NCBI GenBank assembly: GCA_017428565.1 | Contig: JAFRQP010000032.1 | Coordinates: 1 to 33,994 of the forward strand | Direction: 5' to 3' | DNA length: 33,994 bases | Source of the DNA: Oscillospiraceae bacterium | GTDB taxonomy: Bacteria > Bacillota > Clostridia > Oscillospirales > Oscillospiraceae | In this document: positions 7,389 to 13,992 of the stretch, in pieces | Layout: each line of letters begins with the position of its first letter | Position numbering within the stretch: position 1 is the first letter of the stretch | Notes under the pieces: generated by a model | What the model was told of the DNA's origin: nothing | The model's database searches: none | The model's input: only the letters and a program-made list of their open reading frames with translations | Position numbers and translations under genes: made by a program

Positions 7389-8315
7389 ATGGCGGAGCAG
7401 ACGGCGAACAATTCCATATCGCCCCAGGCGCTGGACAAGCTGATCGCCGCCCACGACGGGGACATGGCCCTGCTGTGGCTCTATCGGCTGCGGAAGGGGG
7501 CCCTGGACCCGGAACGGGCCGCGGGCGAGCTCTGCCGCACCCTGGAGCAGATCCGGGCAGCGGAGGAAAAGCTGCGCAGGCTGGGTCTGCTGGAAGGCGC
7601 GGCCCCTGCGCAGCCCCCGGCTTCCGGGGCGGAGCCGGGGCCGGAGGAGCAGCTGCCCGAGTACAGCGCGGAGGAGATCTCCCGCCGCGCCTCCGGAGAC
7701 GCCACCCTGCAGGACGTATTTGCCGAGGCGGCCCAGGTGCTGGGGCACACGCTCAGCGCCGGGGAGCTGCGGGTGGTCTTCGGGATCTACGACCACCTGG
7801 GCATGCCGCCGGAGGTGATCGTGGAGCTGCTGCACTACTGCGCGGAGCTGAACAAGTGGAAGCATCACGGAGACAGGCGGCTCACCCCCCGCTTTCTGGA
7901 GCAGGAGGCCTACGCCTGGGCCAACAAGGAGATCCTGACCCTGGATCTGGCGGAGGAATACATCCGCGCCCAGCGGGAGCGGCACAGCGAGCTGGGCCGG
8001 CTCCGGACGGCGCTGCAGCTGCCCGCCCTCTCCCCCACCCAGCAGCGGGATCTGCTGCTCTGGCTGGAGCAGGGCTTCGGCGAGGAGGCCATTGCCATCG
8101 CCGCCGACCGCACGCTCACCAACACCGGGGCGCTGAAGTGGGGCTATCTGCGGAAGATCCTGCAGAGCTGGCACGAAAACGGCCTGCACAGCCCGGCGGA
8201 GATCCGGGAGAAGGACCCGGCCCGCGCCGCCCGTCCCGCCCCCGCCCCGGAGGGCTCCTACCGGCAAAAGCCCCTGAGCAAGGACGAGTGGGATTCCATT
8301 CTCAACAAGATTTGA
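7389..8315 (+). CDS. dnaD: DnaD-domain replication initiation protein
   Basis: 308 aa. DnaD-family proteins help remodel DNA and load the replicative helicase at the origin and at restart sites together with DnaB/DnaI. Seen: an N-terminal winged-helix-like part (about 1-75), an acidic/Pro linker (about 76-100), and two DnaB/DnaD C-terminal-type helical domains. The first is roughly 105-180 (LSAGELRVVFGIYDHLGMPPEVI, then WANKEILTLDLAEEYI) and the second roughly 205-275 (ALKWGYLRKILQSWHENGL, the YxxxILxxW signature). Start: the ATG at 7389 has AGAGGAG 5 bp upstream. The frame stays open further upstream to 7038, but that would lie across the promoter and reads like non-protein sequence. dnaI follows after 10 bp. 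Confidence 0.9.
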   Translation: MAEQTANNSISPQALDKLIAAHDGDMALLWLYRLRKGALDPERAAGELCRTLEQIRAAEEKLRRLGLLEGAAPAQPPASGAEPGPEEQLPEYSAEEISRRASGDATLQDVFAEAAQVLGHTLSAGELRVVFGIYDHLGMPPEVIVELLHYCAELNKWKHHGDRRLTPRFLEQEAYAWANKEILTLDLAEEYIRAQRERHSELGRLRTALQLPALSPTQQRDLLLWLEQGFGEEAIAIAADRTLTNTGALKWGYLRKILQSWHENGLHSPAEIREKDPARAARPAPAPEGSYRQKPLSKDEWDSILNKI

Positions 8316-8325
8316 GGTTTTGACC

Positions 8326-9327
8326 ATGCCATACGACGGAAAACTCCTGGCCCGCGCCAGGGAACAGCTGGATGTGCGCCGGGCCGCCAACCAGGCCGAG
8401 CAGCAGCGCCGGCTCGCCGCGGCCTATGCCCGGGTGCCGGAGATCCAGCGGATCGACTATGAAATGCGCGCCCAGATGACGGAGCTGGTGCGGCTGACGC
8501 TGAGCCGCCGCCCCGATCTGGCGGAGCGCATCGAGGAGCTGAAAAAGGCCAATCTGGATCTGCAGGTCCGCCGGGCGGAGCTGCTGGTGGAGCAGGGCTG
8601 GCCCATGGATTTTCTGGACGAGATCTGCTCCTGCCCCAAATGCCGGGACACCGGGATCCTGAACGGCGCCCCCTGCGAGTGTCTGCACAAGCTCTACAAC
8701 CAGGAGCTGACAAAGGAGCTGAGCGTACTGCTGCGCAGCGGGGACGAGCGCTTTGAGCGCTTTGACCTGACGCTCTACAGCGACCAGGCGGACGAGAGCG
8801 GCCTCTCCCCCCGGGAGAACATGCGCCGGGTGCTCAGCGCCTGCCGCCGCTTTGCCGCGAACTTCCCCCAGGTCTCCGCAAACCTGCTGCTGCAGGGGGA
8901 CACGGGTCTGGGCAAGACCTTTCTCTCCGCCTGCATGGCCCGGGAGATCGCCGAAAAGGGCTACTCCGTGTGCTACGACAGCGCCGCGGCGGCTCTGGAC
9001 GCCTTTGAGCGGCAGAAGTTCGCCCGGGACCCGGAGGAGGCGGAGAACGCCGCGCGCAGGGTGCGGCGGATGCTGAGCTGCGATCTGATGATCCTGGACG
9101 ATCTGGGCACCGAGATGCTGACCTCCTTCTCTATCAGCGCCCTGTATACGCTGCTGAACACCCGGCTGGTAAACGGGAAGCGGACCATCATCTCCACCAA
9201 CTGTCCCGCCGACGAGCTGCAGCGCCGCTACGGCGCCCAGATCTGCTCCAGGCTGGACGGCGAGTTCCTTCGCCTGCCCTTTACCGGGACCGATATCCGC
9301 CGGCTGCAGCGCGCGAAAAAAAGCTGA
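8326..9327 (+). CDS. dnaI: Helicase loader, DnaI/DnaC-type AAA+ ATPase
   Basis: 333 aa. DnaI/DnaC ATPases load the replicative helicase (DnaC in Gram-positives) onto DNA, in partnership with DnaD. Seen: an N-terminal helical part (1-95), a Cys cluster CSCPKC (101-106) plus CEC (117-119) that resembles the zinc-binding N-domain of DnaI-like loaders, Walker A GDTGLGKT (191-198), Walker B LMILDDLG (254-261), a sensor-like STNC (290-293) and an arginine-rich C-terminus. ATG 8326 is chosen over a TTG two codons upstream because TTGAGG is spaced 8 bp before it. It is co-transcribed with dnaD (10-bp gap). IstB-type transposon ATPases share this fold, but the zinc cluster and the dnaD neighbour argue for a loader. 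Confidence 0.9.
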   Translation: MPYDGKLLARAREQLDVRRAANQAEQQRRLAAAYARVPEIQRIDYEMRAQMTELVRLTLSRRPDLAERIEELKKANLDLQVRRAELLVEQGWPMDFLDEICSCPKCRDTGILNGAPCECLHKLYNQELTKELSVLLRSGDERFERFDLTLYSDQADESGLSPRENMRRVLSACRRFAANFPQVSANLLLQGDTGLGKTFLSACMAREIAEKGYSVCYDSAAAALDAFERQKFARDPEEAENAARRVRRMLSCDLMILDDLGTEMLTSFSISALYTLLNTRLVNGKRTIISTNCPADELQRRYGAQICSRLDGEFLRLPFTGTDIRRLQRAKKS

Positions 9328-9336
9328 TTTTGGCGC

Positions 9337-9365
9337 TTGTATTCTCCCGGGCTTCGCGCTATAAT
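9337..9365 (+). promoter_or_regulatory. Promoter of the E2-like gene
   Basis: TTGTAT (9337-9342), 17 bp, TATAAT (9360-9365), ending 38 bp before the ATG at 9404 and starting 9 bp after the dnaI stop. It indicates that the E2-like gene is not simply part of the dnaD operon. Confidence 0.65.
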
Positions 9366-9403
9366 CGGTTTTGCATTTTTGAAATTCAATCTGGAGGTCT
9401 TTC

Positions 9404-10285
9404 ATGGCTACGAAATACAGACGCCGTTTCGGCGACCGCAAGGAAGGGCGCCTGCTCCGCTCCCTGCCTGCCTTCAATAAATTCATCCCCTTCATCATGC
9501 CCCAGCGCAACGACCGCTATGTCCACTATGAGGAGGCCATGGAGATCAGCGCCGTGGAGCGCCGTCTGCGCGCCATGCGGGTGGAGGGCTACAAGGGCAT
9601 GGGCCTGCTGCACTTCTTCATCGCCTGCCACATCCGCGCCATCTCCATGCTGCCGGGCATCAACCGTTTCGTGGTGGGCCGCCGGATCTACGCCCGCAAC
9701 AACATCGAGGTCGTCATGACCGTGAAGCGCCAGCTCTCCATCGACGCCACCGAGACCACCATCAAGGTCGTCTTCGAGCCCACCGACACCATTTTCGACG
9801 TGTACCGCAAGCTCAACGAGAAGATCGAGGAGATCAAGACCTCCGACGAGAACAACGGCACCGAGAACTTTGCCGAGACCGTGTCCCATCTCCCCCGCTT
9901 CGTCCTCCGCGCCGCCATCGGCGTGCTGCGCATCATGGACTACTTCGGCTGGATCCCCCAGTCTCTGCTGGACGTGAGCCCCTTCCACGGCTCCATGATC
10001 ATCACCGATCTGGGCTCTCTCCGGCTGGGCCCGGTGTACCACCACATCTACAACTTCGGCACCCTGCCGGTGTTCATCGCCTTCGGCCCCAAGCGCCACG
10101 CTTACGAGCTGAACCGCCGGGGAGAGGTGGAAGATCACAAGTATGTGGACGCCAAGGCCGTTGTGGACGAGGGCATCGTGGACGGGCACTATTATGCCCA
10201 GTTCTTCCAGGCCTATCAGTACATGTTCGCCCATCCGGAGATCTTGGAGGCGCCTCCCACCAAGGTGGTGGAGGATATCTTCTGA
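9404..10285 (+). CDS. Stand-alone 2-oxoacid dehydrogenase E2 / CAT-fold protein, catalytic His missing
   Basis: 293 aa. The sequence resembles the catalytic (acyltransferase) domain of dihydrolipoyl acyltransferases, which share the chloramphenicol acetyltransferase fold. Seen: strand and helix pattern with SMLPGINRFVVGRRIY (81-96), GSMIITDLGSLRLG (196-209), PVFIAFGP (222-229) and the C-terminal VVDEGIVDGHYYAQFFQ (253-269), which corresponds to the active-site DHRxxDG. In that motif Asp260-Gly261 are kept but the catalytic His position is Glu256. No lipoyl or subunit-binding domain is present and no E1/E3 genes are nearby. Start: ATG 9404 with CTGGAGG 7 bp upstream. Ordinary E2 activity is unlikely. 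Such free-standing domains occur in Clostridia, with unknown function. Confidence 0.8.
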   Translation: MATKYRRRFGDRKEGRLLRSLPAFNKFIPFIMPQRNDRYVHYEEAMEISAVERRLRAMRVEGYKGMGLLHFFIACHIRAISMLPGINRFVVGRRIYARNNIEVVMTVKRQLSIDATETTIKVVFEPTDTIFDVYRKLNEKIEEIKTSDENNGTENFAETVSHLPRFVLRAAIGVLRIMDYFGWIPQSLLDVSPFHGSMIITDLGSLRLGPVYHHIYNFGTLPVFIAFGPKRHAYELNRRGEVEDHKYVDAKAVVDEGIVDGHYYAQFFQAYQYMFAHPEILEAPPTKVVEDIF

Positions 10286-10288
10286 GAT

Positions 10289-10325
10289 AGTTTTCAGTTT
10301 CCAGTTTCCAGTTTCCAGTTTTGAG
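10289..10325. repeat. 7-bp tandem array B (AGTTTCC unit)
   Basis: AGTTTTC, AGTTTCC three times, AGTTTTG, AG: five units of exactly 7 bp, beginning three bases after the stop codon of the E2-like gene. The flanking units are those of arrays A and C, and only the middle units differ. Confidence 0.85.
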
Positions 10326-10343
10326 AGGACGGGGAATCGGGTA

Positions 10344-10361
10344 AATTCGGAATTCGGAATT
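10344..10361. repeat. 7-bp tandem array (AATTCGG unit)
   Basis: AATTCGG, AATTCGG, AATT: about 2.6 units of 7 bp, 19 bp after array B. The period is the same as in the other arrays, but the unit sequence is different. Confidence 0.7.
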
Positions 10362-10384
10362 AAGCAGAACGGACGCGTTCCCGT

Positions 10385-10417
10385 AGAGGCGGCAACCTTT
10401 GGCCGCCTCTCTTTTTA
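10385..10417 (+). terminator. Intrinsic terminator of the E2-like gene
   Basis: A nine-bp stem AGAGGCGGC / GCCGCCTCT (10385-10393 with 10402-10410), 8-base loop, then CTTTTTAT. It lies 100 bp downstream of the stop codon. Confidence 0.8.
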
Positions 10418-10532
10418 TATACGGGAGAACTTGTTTCGCGCCCGTAGGGGCGGCGGCATAGCGACGCGCGAGCAACGCGCGACGATCCAAGCTCTGCTGC
10501 CCCGCCCGGCGGGACGGCAATATAACAGAATG
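10418..10532. other. Gene-free GC-rich repeat DNA
   Basis: This is part of a 414-bp stretch without a gene (10286-10699). It contains CGTAGGGGCGGCGGC with short inverted repeats (GCGCG/CGCGC around 10462-10480), of the type of interspersed palindromic elements. A related hairpin, GGGAGGGGC/GCCCCTCCC, lies at 10605-10624. No coding potential with a ribosome binding site was seen. Confidence 0.5.
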
Positions 10533-10580
10533 AAAAGTTCGGCGAATTCGTACAATCTGCGAATTCACCGAACTTTTTTT
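10533..10580. terminator. Probable bidirectional terminator
   Basis: An 18-bp stem with one mismatch (10533-10550 with 10560-10577) and a 9-base loop, followed by seven T's in the plus direction and by TTTT in the minus direction. It lies between convergent units: the E2-like gene (plus) and the three-gene AT-rich group (minus, ending at 10700). Confidence 0.75.
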
Positions 10581-10699
10581 GCTGATTTGTCTCTTGATAC
10601 TGCCGGGAGGGGCAAGCCCCTCCCCTACGGGTTCTGCCAGCATTTGTGAAAAGCTTTTTCATTCTGCGGCAGGCTCTTTCGTTTGTGTTCCCGGTGCTT

Positions 10700-11212
10700 C
10701 TAATCCACGCGCGTTCGTTTATAGACCCCTGCCCTTTCATTTGAAAAGTCAACGTGTACGCCGCCGGGGACATCCATGAACATAAAAACGCTTCGCAGGG
10801 TCTGCTGGTCAACGAAAATATCTCCGTCTCTCGCCTCACAATAGAAAAAAGATTCGCCCGGAGTCGGGATAATCAGGTTTTGCTGACAGGAGTCTTCTTT
10901 CTCCGTTATCGAAGCGCAAGCCAAATCCACGACATAGCTCTTGCCGTCCACATCTACTTCCGCCATGCTCTCATCCGTGTATGTGACCGAATAGCCCAGC
11001 CCTTTGAGAATCGCAAGGATCGGCAGCTCCGCATAGTCTTCACGGAATACCAGTTTGCACGGTATTTCCACGTCATTCACATAAAGCCCCGCTTCGGTTC
11101 CCGTACCGTCGGCTCTCCCCTCTGCCGGATCTTTCCCATTTCCGTTCACAATCACGATAGCTGCAAGAACAGCTGCGATGGCAACACCCAAAAGCAAGAC
11201 AAACCTTCTCAT
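10700..11212 (-). CDS. Membrane-anchored protein with a copper-amine-oxidase-N-like domain
   Basis: 170 aa, function unknown. Seen: MRR followed by one hydrophobic segment (about 5-22), then an extracytoplasmic beta-rich region. Two halves each follow the copper amine oxidase N-terminal (stalk-domain) pattern: YVNDVEIP, LPILAILKGLGYSVTYTDE, then a VDVDGKSYVVDL strand and FVDQQTLRSVFMF. This domain is commonly a wall- or surface-associated module and does not itself imply copper. It is homologous in layout to the product of 11897-12898. Start: the ATG at 11212 follows GGGGG about 6 bp upstream and precedes the membrane segment. An in-frame extension to 11401 overlaps the neighbour and lacks support. 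DNA here is more AT-rich than in the flanks. Confidence 0.75.
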   Translation of the reverse strand: MRRFVLLLGVAIAAVLAAIVIVNGNGKDPAEGRADGTGTEAGLYVNDVEIPCKLVFREDYAELPILAILKGLGYSVTYTDESMAEVDVDGKSYVVDLACASITEKEDSCQQNLIIPTPGESFFYCEARDGDIFVDQQTLRSVFMFMDVPGGVHVDFSNERAGVYKRTRVD

Positions 11213-11369
11213 GCGTTTCCCCCTTTTCTCTGCACAATCCACCAGGCGCACACAAGGGCCATCCCCTTGGTTTCTGTGTTCTGTGCTTATGCGTGTATCT
11301 CGCCGTTTGCATCCAAAAACAGATCTGTCCAGACGGATTTTCCTTCTGTATCGCAGATTCTTCGACCGC

Positions 11370-11879
11370 CTACGATTTTTGTGTGTCCCGGTACAATTCA
11401 TCTTCTCCGGCTTCGCGGACGCCCGAGAATTTCAACCCCAGGTCACGAAGATCGTTTATTACACCCGGATCGTCGGTGTACAGGATTGCGTACTCCTCGT
11501 GAGCACTGGAAATGAACCATGCAAGCCCTGACTTGAAGAAGCACAGATCCATCGGGTAACATGGATAATCCCATTGCCATAGTGAATCAAGCTCCTCCAA
11601 AACAGAAACGACCTCAGCGCTGGCACGATAAACCGTCAACTCATAAATGTGTGAATTATAGTTGAGCGTCTCCATACTCGGAAGATGTGTCGTTTCCTTT
11701 GCGTACAGCTTATACGGCTCAAGTTTCTCCTTGATGCGCTTTGCCGTTCTTTTCAGCCGCTCTATTCTGTTATGGCGAAAATACGTCAGAGAAAACGAAT
11801 CGCTGTATGCGATCATGTATCGGATCAGCTTTTGGTACAGCTCCTTGCTGTCACAGCCTTCGACAAAGTAACTTTTCAT
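11370..11879 (-). CDS. Hypothetical soluble protein in the AT-rich group
   Basis: 169 aa, not recognised. No signal peptide or membrane segment. The N-terminal half is helical and basic (HNRIERLKRTAKRIKEKLEP, about residues 37-56). The C-terminal half is mixed and acidic with aromatic residues (SLWQWDYPCYP near 101-111; AWFISSAHEEYAILYTDD near 120-137). Start: ATG 11879 has AAAGGAG 5 bp upstream. An ATG seven codons earlier overlaps the upstream gene's stop and has no such site. It begins 17 bp after the stop of the 11897-12898 gene, so the two are co-transcribed. A cytoplasmic partner of the two membrane proteins is possible, but nothing in the sequence proves it. Confidence 0.75.
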   Translation of the reverse strand: MKSYFVEGCDSKELYQKLIRYMIAYSDSFSLTYFRHNRIERLKRTAKRIKEKLEPYKLYAKETTHLPSMETLNYNSHIYELTVYRASAEVVSVLEELDSLWQWDYPCYPMDLCFFKSGLAWFISSAHEEYAILYTDDPGVINDLRDLGLKFSGVREAGEDELYRDTQKS

Positions 11880-11896
11880 TTTTGCTCCTTTTCCGC

Positions 11897-12898
11897 TCAT
11901 TCCACCGGGAAATAATATAACGTAAAAGATTCCGGATAGACGCTATGGGCAAACTGAATCAGCTCGTAATATTCTTTCGGGAGAGAATCCGCAAGGGAGT
12001 CGCCGTGGCAATATAAATAGAACGCCTCCTCTGAATCATCCACGGAAAAATAGACGAACAATCCTTCCGGAATATATACCCCTTCTCGCTCCTCAATCGG
12101 CAGCATTTGCCCATCCGTGTACACGGAGGACACAATCCTCAGCAGTTCCTCCAGCTCCTCCTTAGGAAGCGTGCCCGTCTTACCCTCTTCAACCGGACAC
12201 CTTCCCTCGTTGAAGGCTTCCAGGCTGCAGATGTGAGGAGTATAGGAAACGCTGTAGCTCCCGTCAGAACAGAACACGAAAAACTCCGTTCCGTACAGGT
12301 AGTTGATCGTTCTCACGGTACATTTTTCCCAGTCGGGCTTTTCCCTTCCGATTACCGCAACAGTATTATCCTCATAATTCACATCAATGGAGACATCCAT
12401 GCCCAAAGAATTCAGCGTGGCGACGATTGTATGGTTGTCCAAATACAGTTCACTTGTGTCGGGGCTATAGCGGGAATGAATCACAAATCCATCGGCGGTA
12501 ACAATCAGGTTTTCGCTTTCTCCCGGTCTGGACAAAATCGCATTGGGAAGGGACAGCTCGTAGCGCTGTCCCCGGATCGTCAGAATCGCGCTCCCTTCTC
12601 CGCACCACGCAACAGGGCAGCCCAGTTCCCGAACAATTACGGTGAAGGGCAGGCATGCATAACGGGAAACCTCGTCTCCGCGATCGATCATGTACATGTG
12701 CGCATCCTCTATTGTGCGTTCCTGTGAGAAATCCCCGACCTCCACCTGCTTTCCGTTGATGAACAAATCCGGGTAAGTGGGATATGGTTCGTTGAACGGA
12801 TCGTATATATGATACATATACCATCTGTACGCGATGCCGCCGAGCAGAAGCAAAAGCACCGCAAGAATGATCCATCGAATCGAACGACGTTTTTTCAT
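11897..12898 (-). CDS. Membrane-anchored protein with copper-amine-oxidase-N-like domain and unknown C-terminal domain
   Basis: 333 aa, function unknown. Seen: MKKRRSIRW then one membrane segment (about 10-26), an outer region with the stalk-domain pattern (DLFINGKQVEV, about 43-53; LPFTVIVRELGCPVAW; ILTIRGQRYELSLP; ELYLDNHTIVATLNSLGMDVSIDV and NTVAVI, ending near 196), then a C-terminal domain of about 130 residues with acidic and aromatic character and no motif I know. Start: ATG 12898 has GGGAGGA 6 bp upstream. An in-frame ATG 13 codons earlier lacks support. It heads the AT-rich group, and its upstream region contains nested inverted repeats. It shares its outer domain with the 10700-11212 product, suggesting duplication within the cluster. 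Confidence 0.8.
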   Translation of the reverse strand: MKKRRSIRWIILAVLLLLLGGIAYRWYMYHIYDPFNEPYPTYPDLFINGKQVEVGDFSQERTIEDAHMYMIDRGDEVSRYACLPFTVIVRELGCPVAWCGEGSAILTIRGQRYELSLPNAILSRPGESENLIVTADGFVIHSRYSPDTSELYLDNHTIVATLNSLGMDVSIDVNYEDNTVAVIGREKPDWEKCTVRTINYLYGTEFFVFCSDGSYSVSYTPHICSLEAFNEGRCPVEEGKTGTLPKEELEELLRIVSSVYTDGQMLPIEEREGVYIPEGLFVYFSVDDSEEAFYLYCHGDSLADSLPKEYYELIQFAHSVYPESFTLYYFPVE

Positions 12899-12929
12899 GA
12901 CGATTCCTCCCTGAACCCGTTGGACGGCA

Positions 12930-13064
12930 CCGTGCACTCTTTTTCCGGAACTGTGCGCCCAAGCCCGGCCAAATCAGGTTGAACTTCGATTTCCTTACCT
13001 GTATAACGTCCGGGCGCACAAAAAGGTTTCAGCCATTTCAAAAAAATTTTTCCTTTGTGCACGG
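12930..13064. repeat. Nested inverted repeats upstream of the AT-rich group
   Basis: CCGTGCAC at 12930-12937 is inverted as GTGCACGG at 13057-13064. Inside it, TGTGCGCCC at 12952-12960 is inverted as GGGCGCACA at 13012-13020. The 135-bp block contains no gene and spans the probable promoter region of the group. It could be a small mobile-type element or a regulatory structure. No convincing -35/-10 pair was found within it. Confidence 0.5.
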
Positions 13065-13096
13065 AGGAGCATTTGGCAGTCCCGAATGCTCCTCCG
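13062..13096 (-). other. Hairpin downstream of the XRE gene
   Basis: A perfect 12-bp stem (13062-13073 with 13085-13096) with an 11-base loop, 32 bp after the XRE stop. On the minus strand a T-run appears only about 20 bases later, so it is a poor intrinsic terminator, but it may still stabilise or end the transcript. Confidence 0.5.
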
Positions 13097-13100
13097 TCTC

Positions 13101-13130
13101 CTCAAAACTCAAAACTCAAAACTGAGAACT
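13101..13130. repeat. 7-bp tandem array C (CTCAAAA unit)
   Basis: CTCAAAA three times, CTGAGAA, CT, ending within the XRE stop codon. The unit is the same, and the orientation relative to the upstream gene is the same, as in array A behind the U32 gene. Confidence 0.85.
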
Positions 13131-13665
13131 ATTTCTTCCCCAGACCCAGCAGATCCATGGCGCCGTCCAGCAGACCGCCGCCTCCGCCGCCGCCCAGCAG
13201 GGACGAGAGCAGGCCGCCGTCGATCTTCTCCCCCTTCAGCACCTTCATGGCCGCGTCCCTGGTGTCCTTGTCGGCCGCGCGGTAGAGCTCCAGCAGCTTT
13301 TTCTCCGTGGCGGTGAGCTTCAGCTCCTCTTCCTTCTTGGCGGTCGTCGCCGGTTTCTTCGCCGTTGTCGCCGGTTTCTTTGCGGAGCTGGCCGCCGGCT
13401 TTTTTGCCGTTGTCGCGGGCTTCTTCGCCGTAGTGGCAGGCTTCTTGGCCGTGCTCTCCTTGGCCGCGTTCAGCAGAGACGCCTGGGTCACGCCCGTAGC
13501 CTTGGCGATGGCCCGGAGCTGGGCCTGGGTCAGCTCCTTCTCGCCCCGCTCCGCCTTGCTGATGTCAGAAGCGGTGACGCCGTCCACCTGCTTTGCCAGC
13601 TGCTCCTGGGTAAGGCCCGCGCCGGTGCGGGCTTCCTTGATCAAGGGTCCGACTTTATTTGCCAT
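13129..13665 (-). CDS. XRE-family HTH protein with histone-H1-like Lys/Ala/Pro tail
   Basis: 178 aa. Seen: an N-terminal helix-turn-helix of the Cro/CI type (about 4-65; EARTGAGLTQEQLAKQ, SDISKAERGEKELTQAQLRAIAKATG), a low-complexity tail of AKKPATT heptads (about 73-111, six AKKP-type units, one variant AASS), a short helical segment (TATEKKLLELYRAADKDTRDAAMKVLKG, 118-145), and a Gly/Leu-rich end (LLSSLLGGGGGGGLLDGAMDLLGLGKK). The tail resembles the DNA-binding tails of histone H1 and of some bacterial nucleoid proteins. It probably binds DNA both specifically (HTH) and non-specifically (tail), which is inference. Start: ATG 13665 with AGGAGG 8 bp upstream. It is monocistronic, with its own promoter. 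Confidence 0.85.
   Translation of the reverse strand: MANKVGPLIKEARTGAGLTQEQLAKQVDGVTASDISKAERGEKELTQAQLRAIAKATGVTQASLLNAAKESTAKKPATTAKKPATTAKKPAASSAKKPATTAKKPATTAKKEEELKLTATEKKLLELYRAADKDTRDAAMKVLKGEKIDGGLLSSLLGGGGGGGLLDGAMDLLGLGKK
13338..13455 (-). repeat. In-gene repeats encoding the AKKPATT tail
   Basis: Short near-identical 18-21-bp units encode six AKKP-type heptads of the XRE protein. Third-codon-position differences between units (for example GCC/GCG, GTT/GTC) show they are not all recent copies. Slippage-prone, so the copy number may vary between strains. Confidence 0.7.
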
Positions 13666-13699
13666 GGCTGTGGCCTCCTGTTTATAGATTTCTGCTCTC

Positions 13700-13728
13700 A
13701 TGATATCATCCGCCGCGCAGATTTGCAA
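13700..13728 (-). promoter_or_regulatory. Promoter of the XRE gene
   Basis: On the minus strand TTGCAA (13723-13728), 17 bp, TATCAT (13700-13705), about 35 bp upstream of the ATG. The -10 region sits in the palindrome ATGATATCAT (13700-13709), which could serve as an operator, possibly for autoregulation. Confidence 0.65.
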
Positions 13729-13767
13729 GAAAAACCGCGAATTTCGGTAGGCAAAGCGAGCTCGGCG

Positions 13768-13776
13768 TGCTATACT
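13768..13776 (+). promoter_or_regulatory. Extended -10 promoter of the GH2 gene
   Basis: TGCTATACT matches an extended -10 (TGnTATAAT-like). No good -35 is seen at 17 bp. It would give a leader of about 275 nt carrying the repeats at 13839-13904 and 13940-13992. No gene is seen in 13666-14056. Confidence 0.45.
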
Positions 13777-13850
13777 GGGGTTGAAAGCACCGGGACGCAG
13801 CACGGACGCAGGTCTGCAAACGACCAATGGTCGTCTCCACGGAGGGGATA

Positions 13851-13904
13851 GACCCCTCCGTCACCGCCGCAAGCGGCATTGACAGCTCCCCTTGCAGGGG
13901 AGCG
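13851..13904 (+). repeat. GC-rich palindromic repeat, copy 3 (inverted relative to 2690)
   Basis: Read on the minus strand it gives GCTCCCCTGCAAGGGGAGCTG, then a GCCGCTTGCGGC hairpin, then TGACGGAGGGGTC, the same three-part plan as at 2690-2735. The right end also forms a longer palindrome with its left flank (13839-13861). It lies in the GH2 leader. Confidence 0.55.
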
Positions 13905-13939
13905 CAAATCGCTTCGTCTCCCCCGTCCCTCTCGTCTCC

Positions 13940-13992
13940 TACGCACTAAGCACTACGCACTCTCTTCACTGTTCGCTGTTCACTATTCACTC
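13940..13992. repeat. Two adjacent 7-bp tandem arrays (TACGCAC and GTTCACT-type units)
   Basis: TACGCAC, TAAGCAC, TACGCAC (13940-13960) followed by TTCACTGTTCGCTGTTCACT and ATTCACTC (13965-13992). On the minus strand the units are GTGCGTA and GAACAGT. Both have a 7-bp period, and both are in the leader of the GH2 gene. Confidence 0.7.

Noticed and set aside
10418-10650. Possible small genes in the gap between the E2-like gene and the AT-rich group
   Set aside because: The open frames consist of repeat and hairpin DNA and have no plausible start site with a ribosome binding site.
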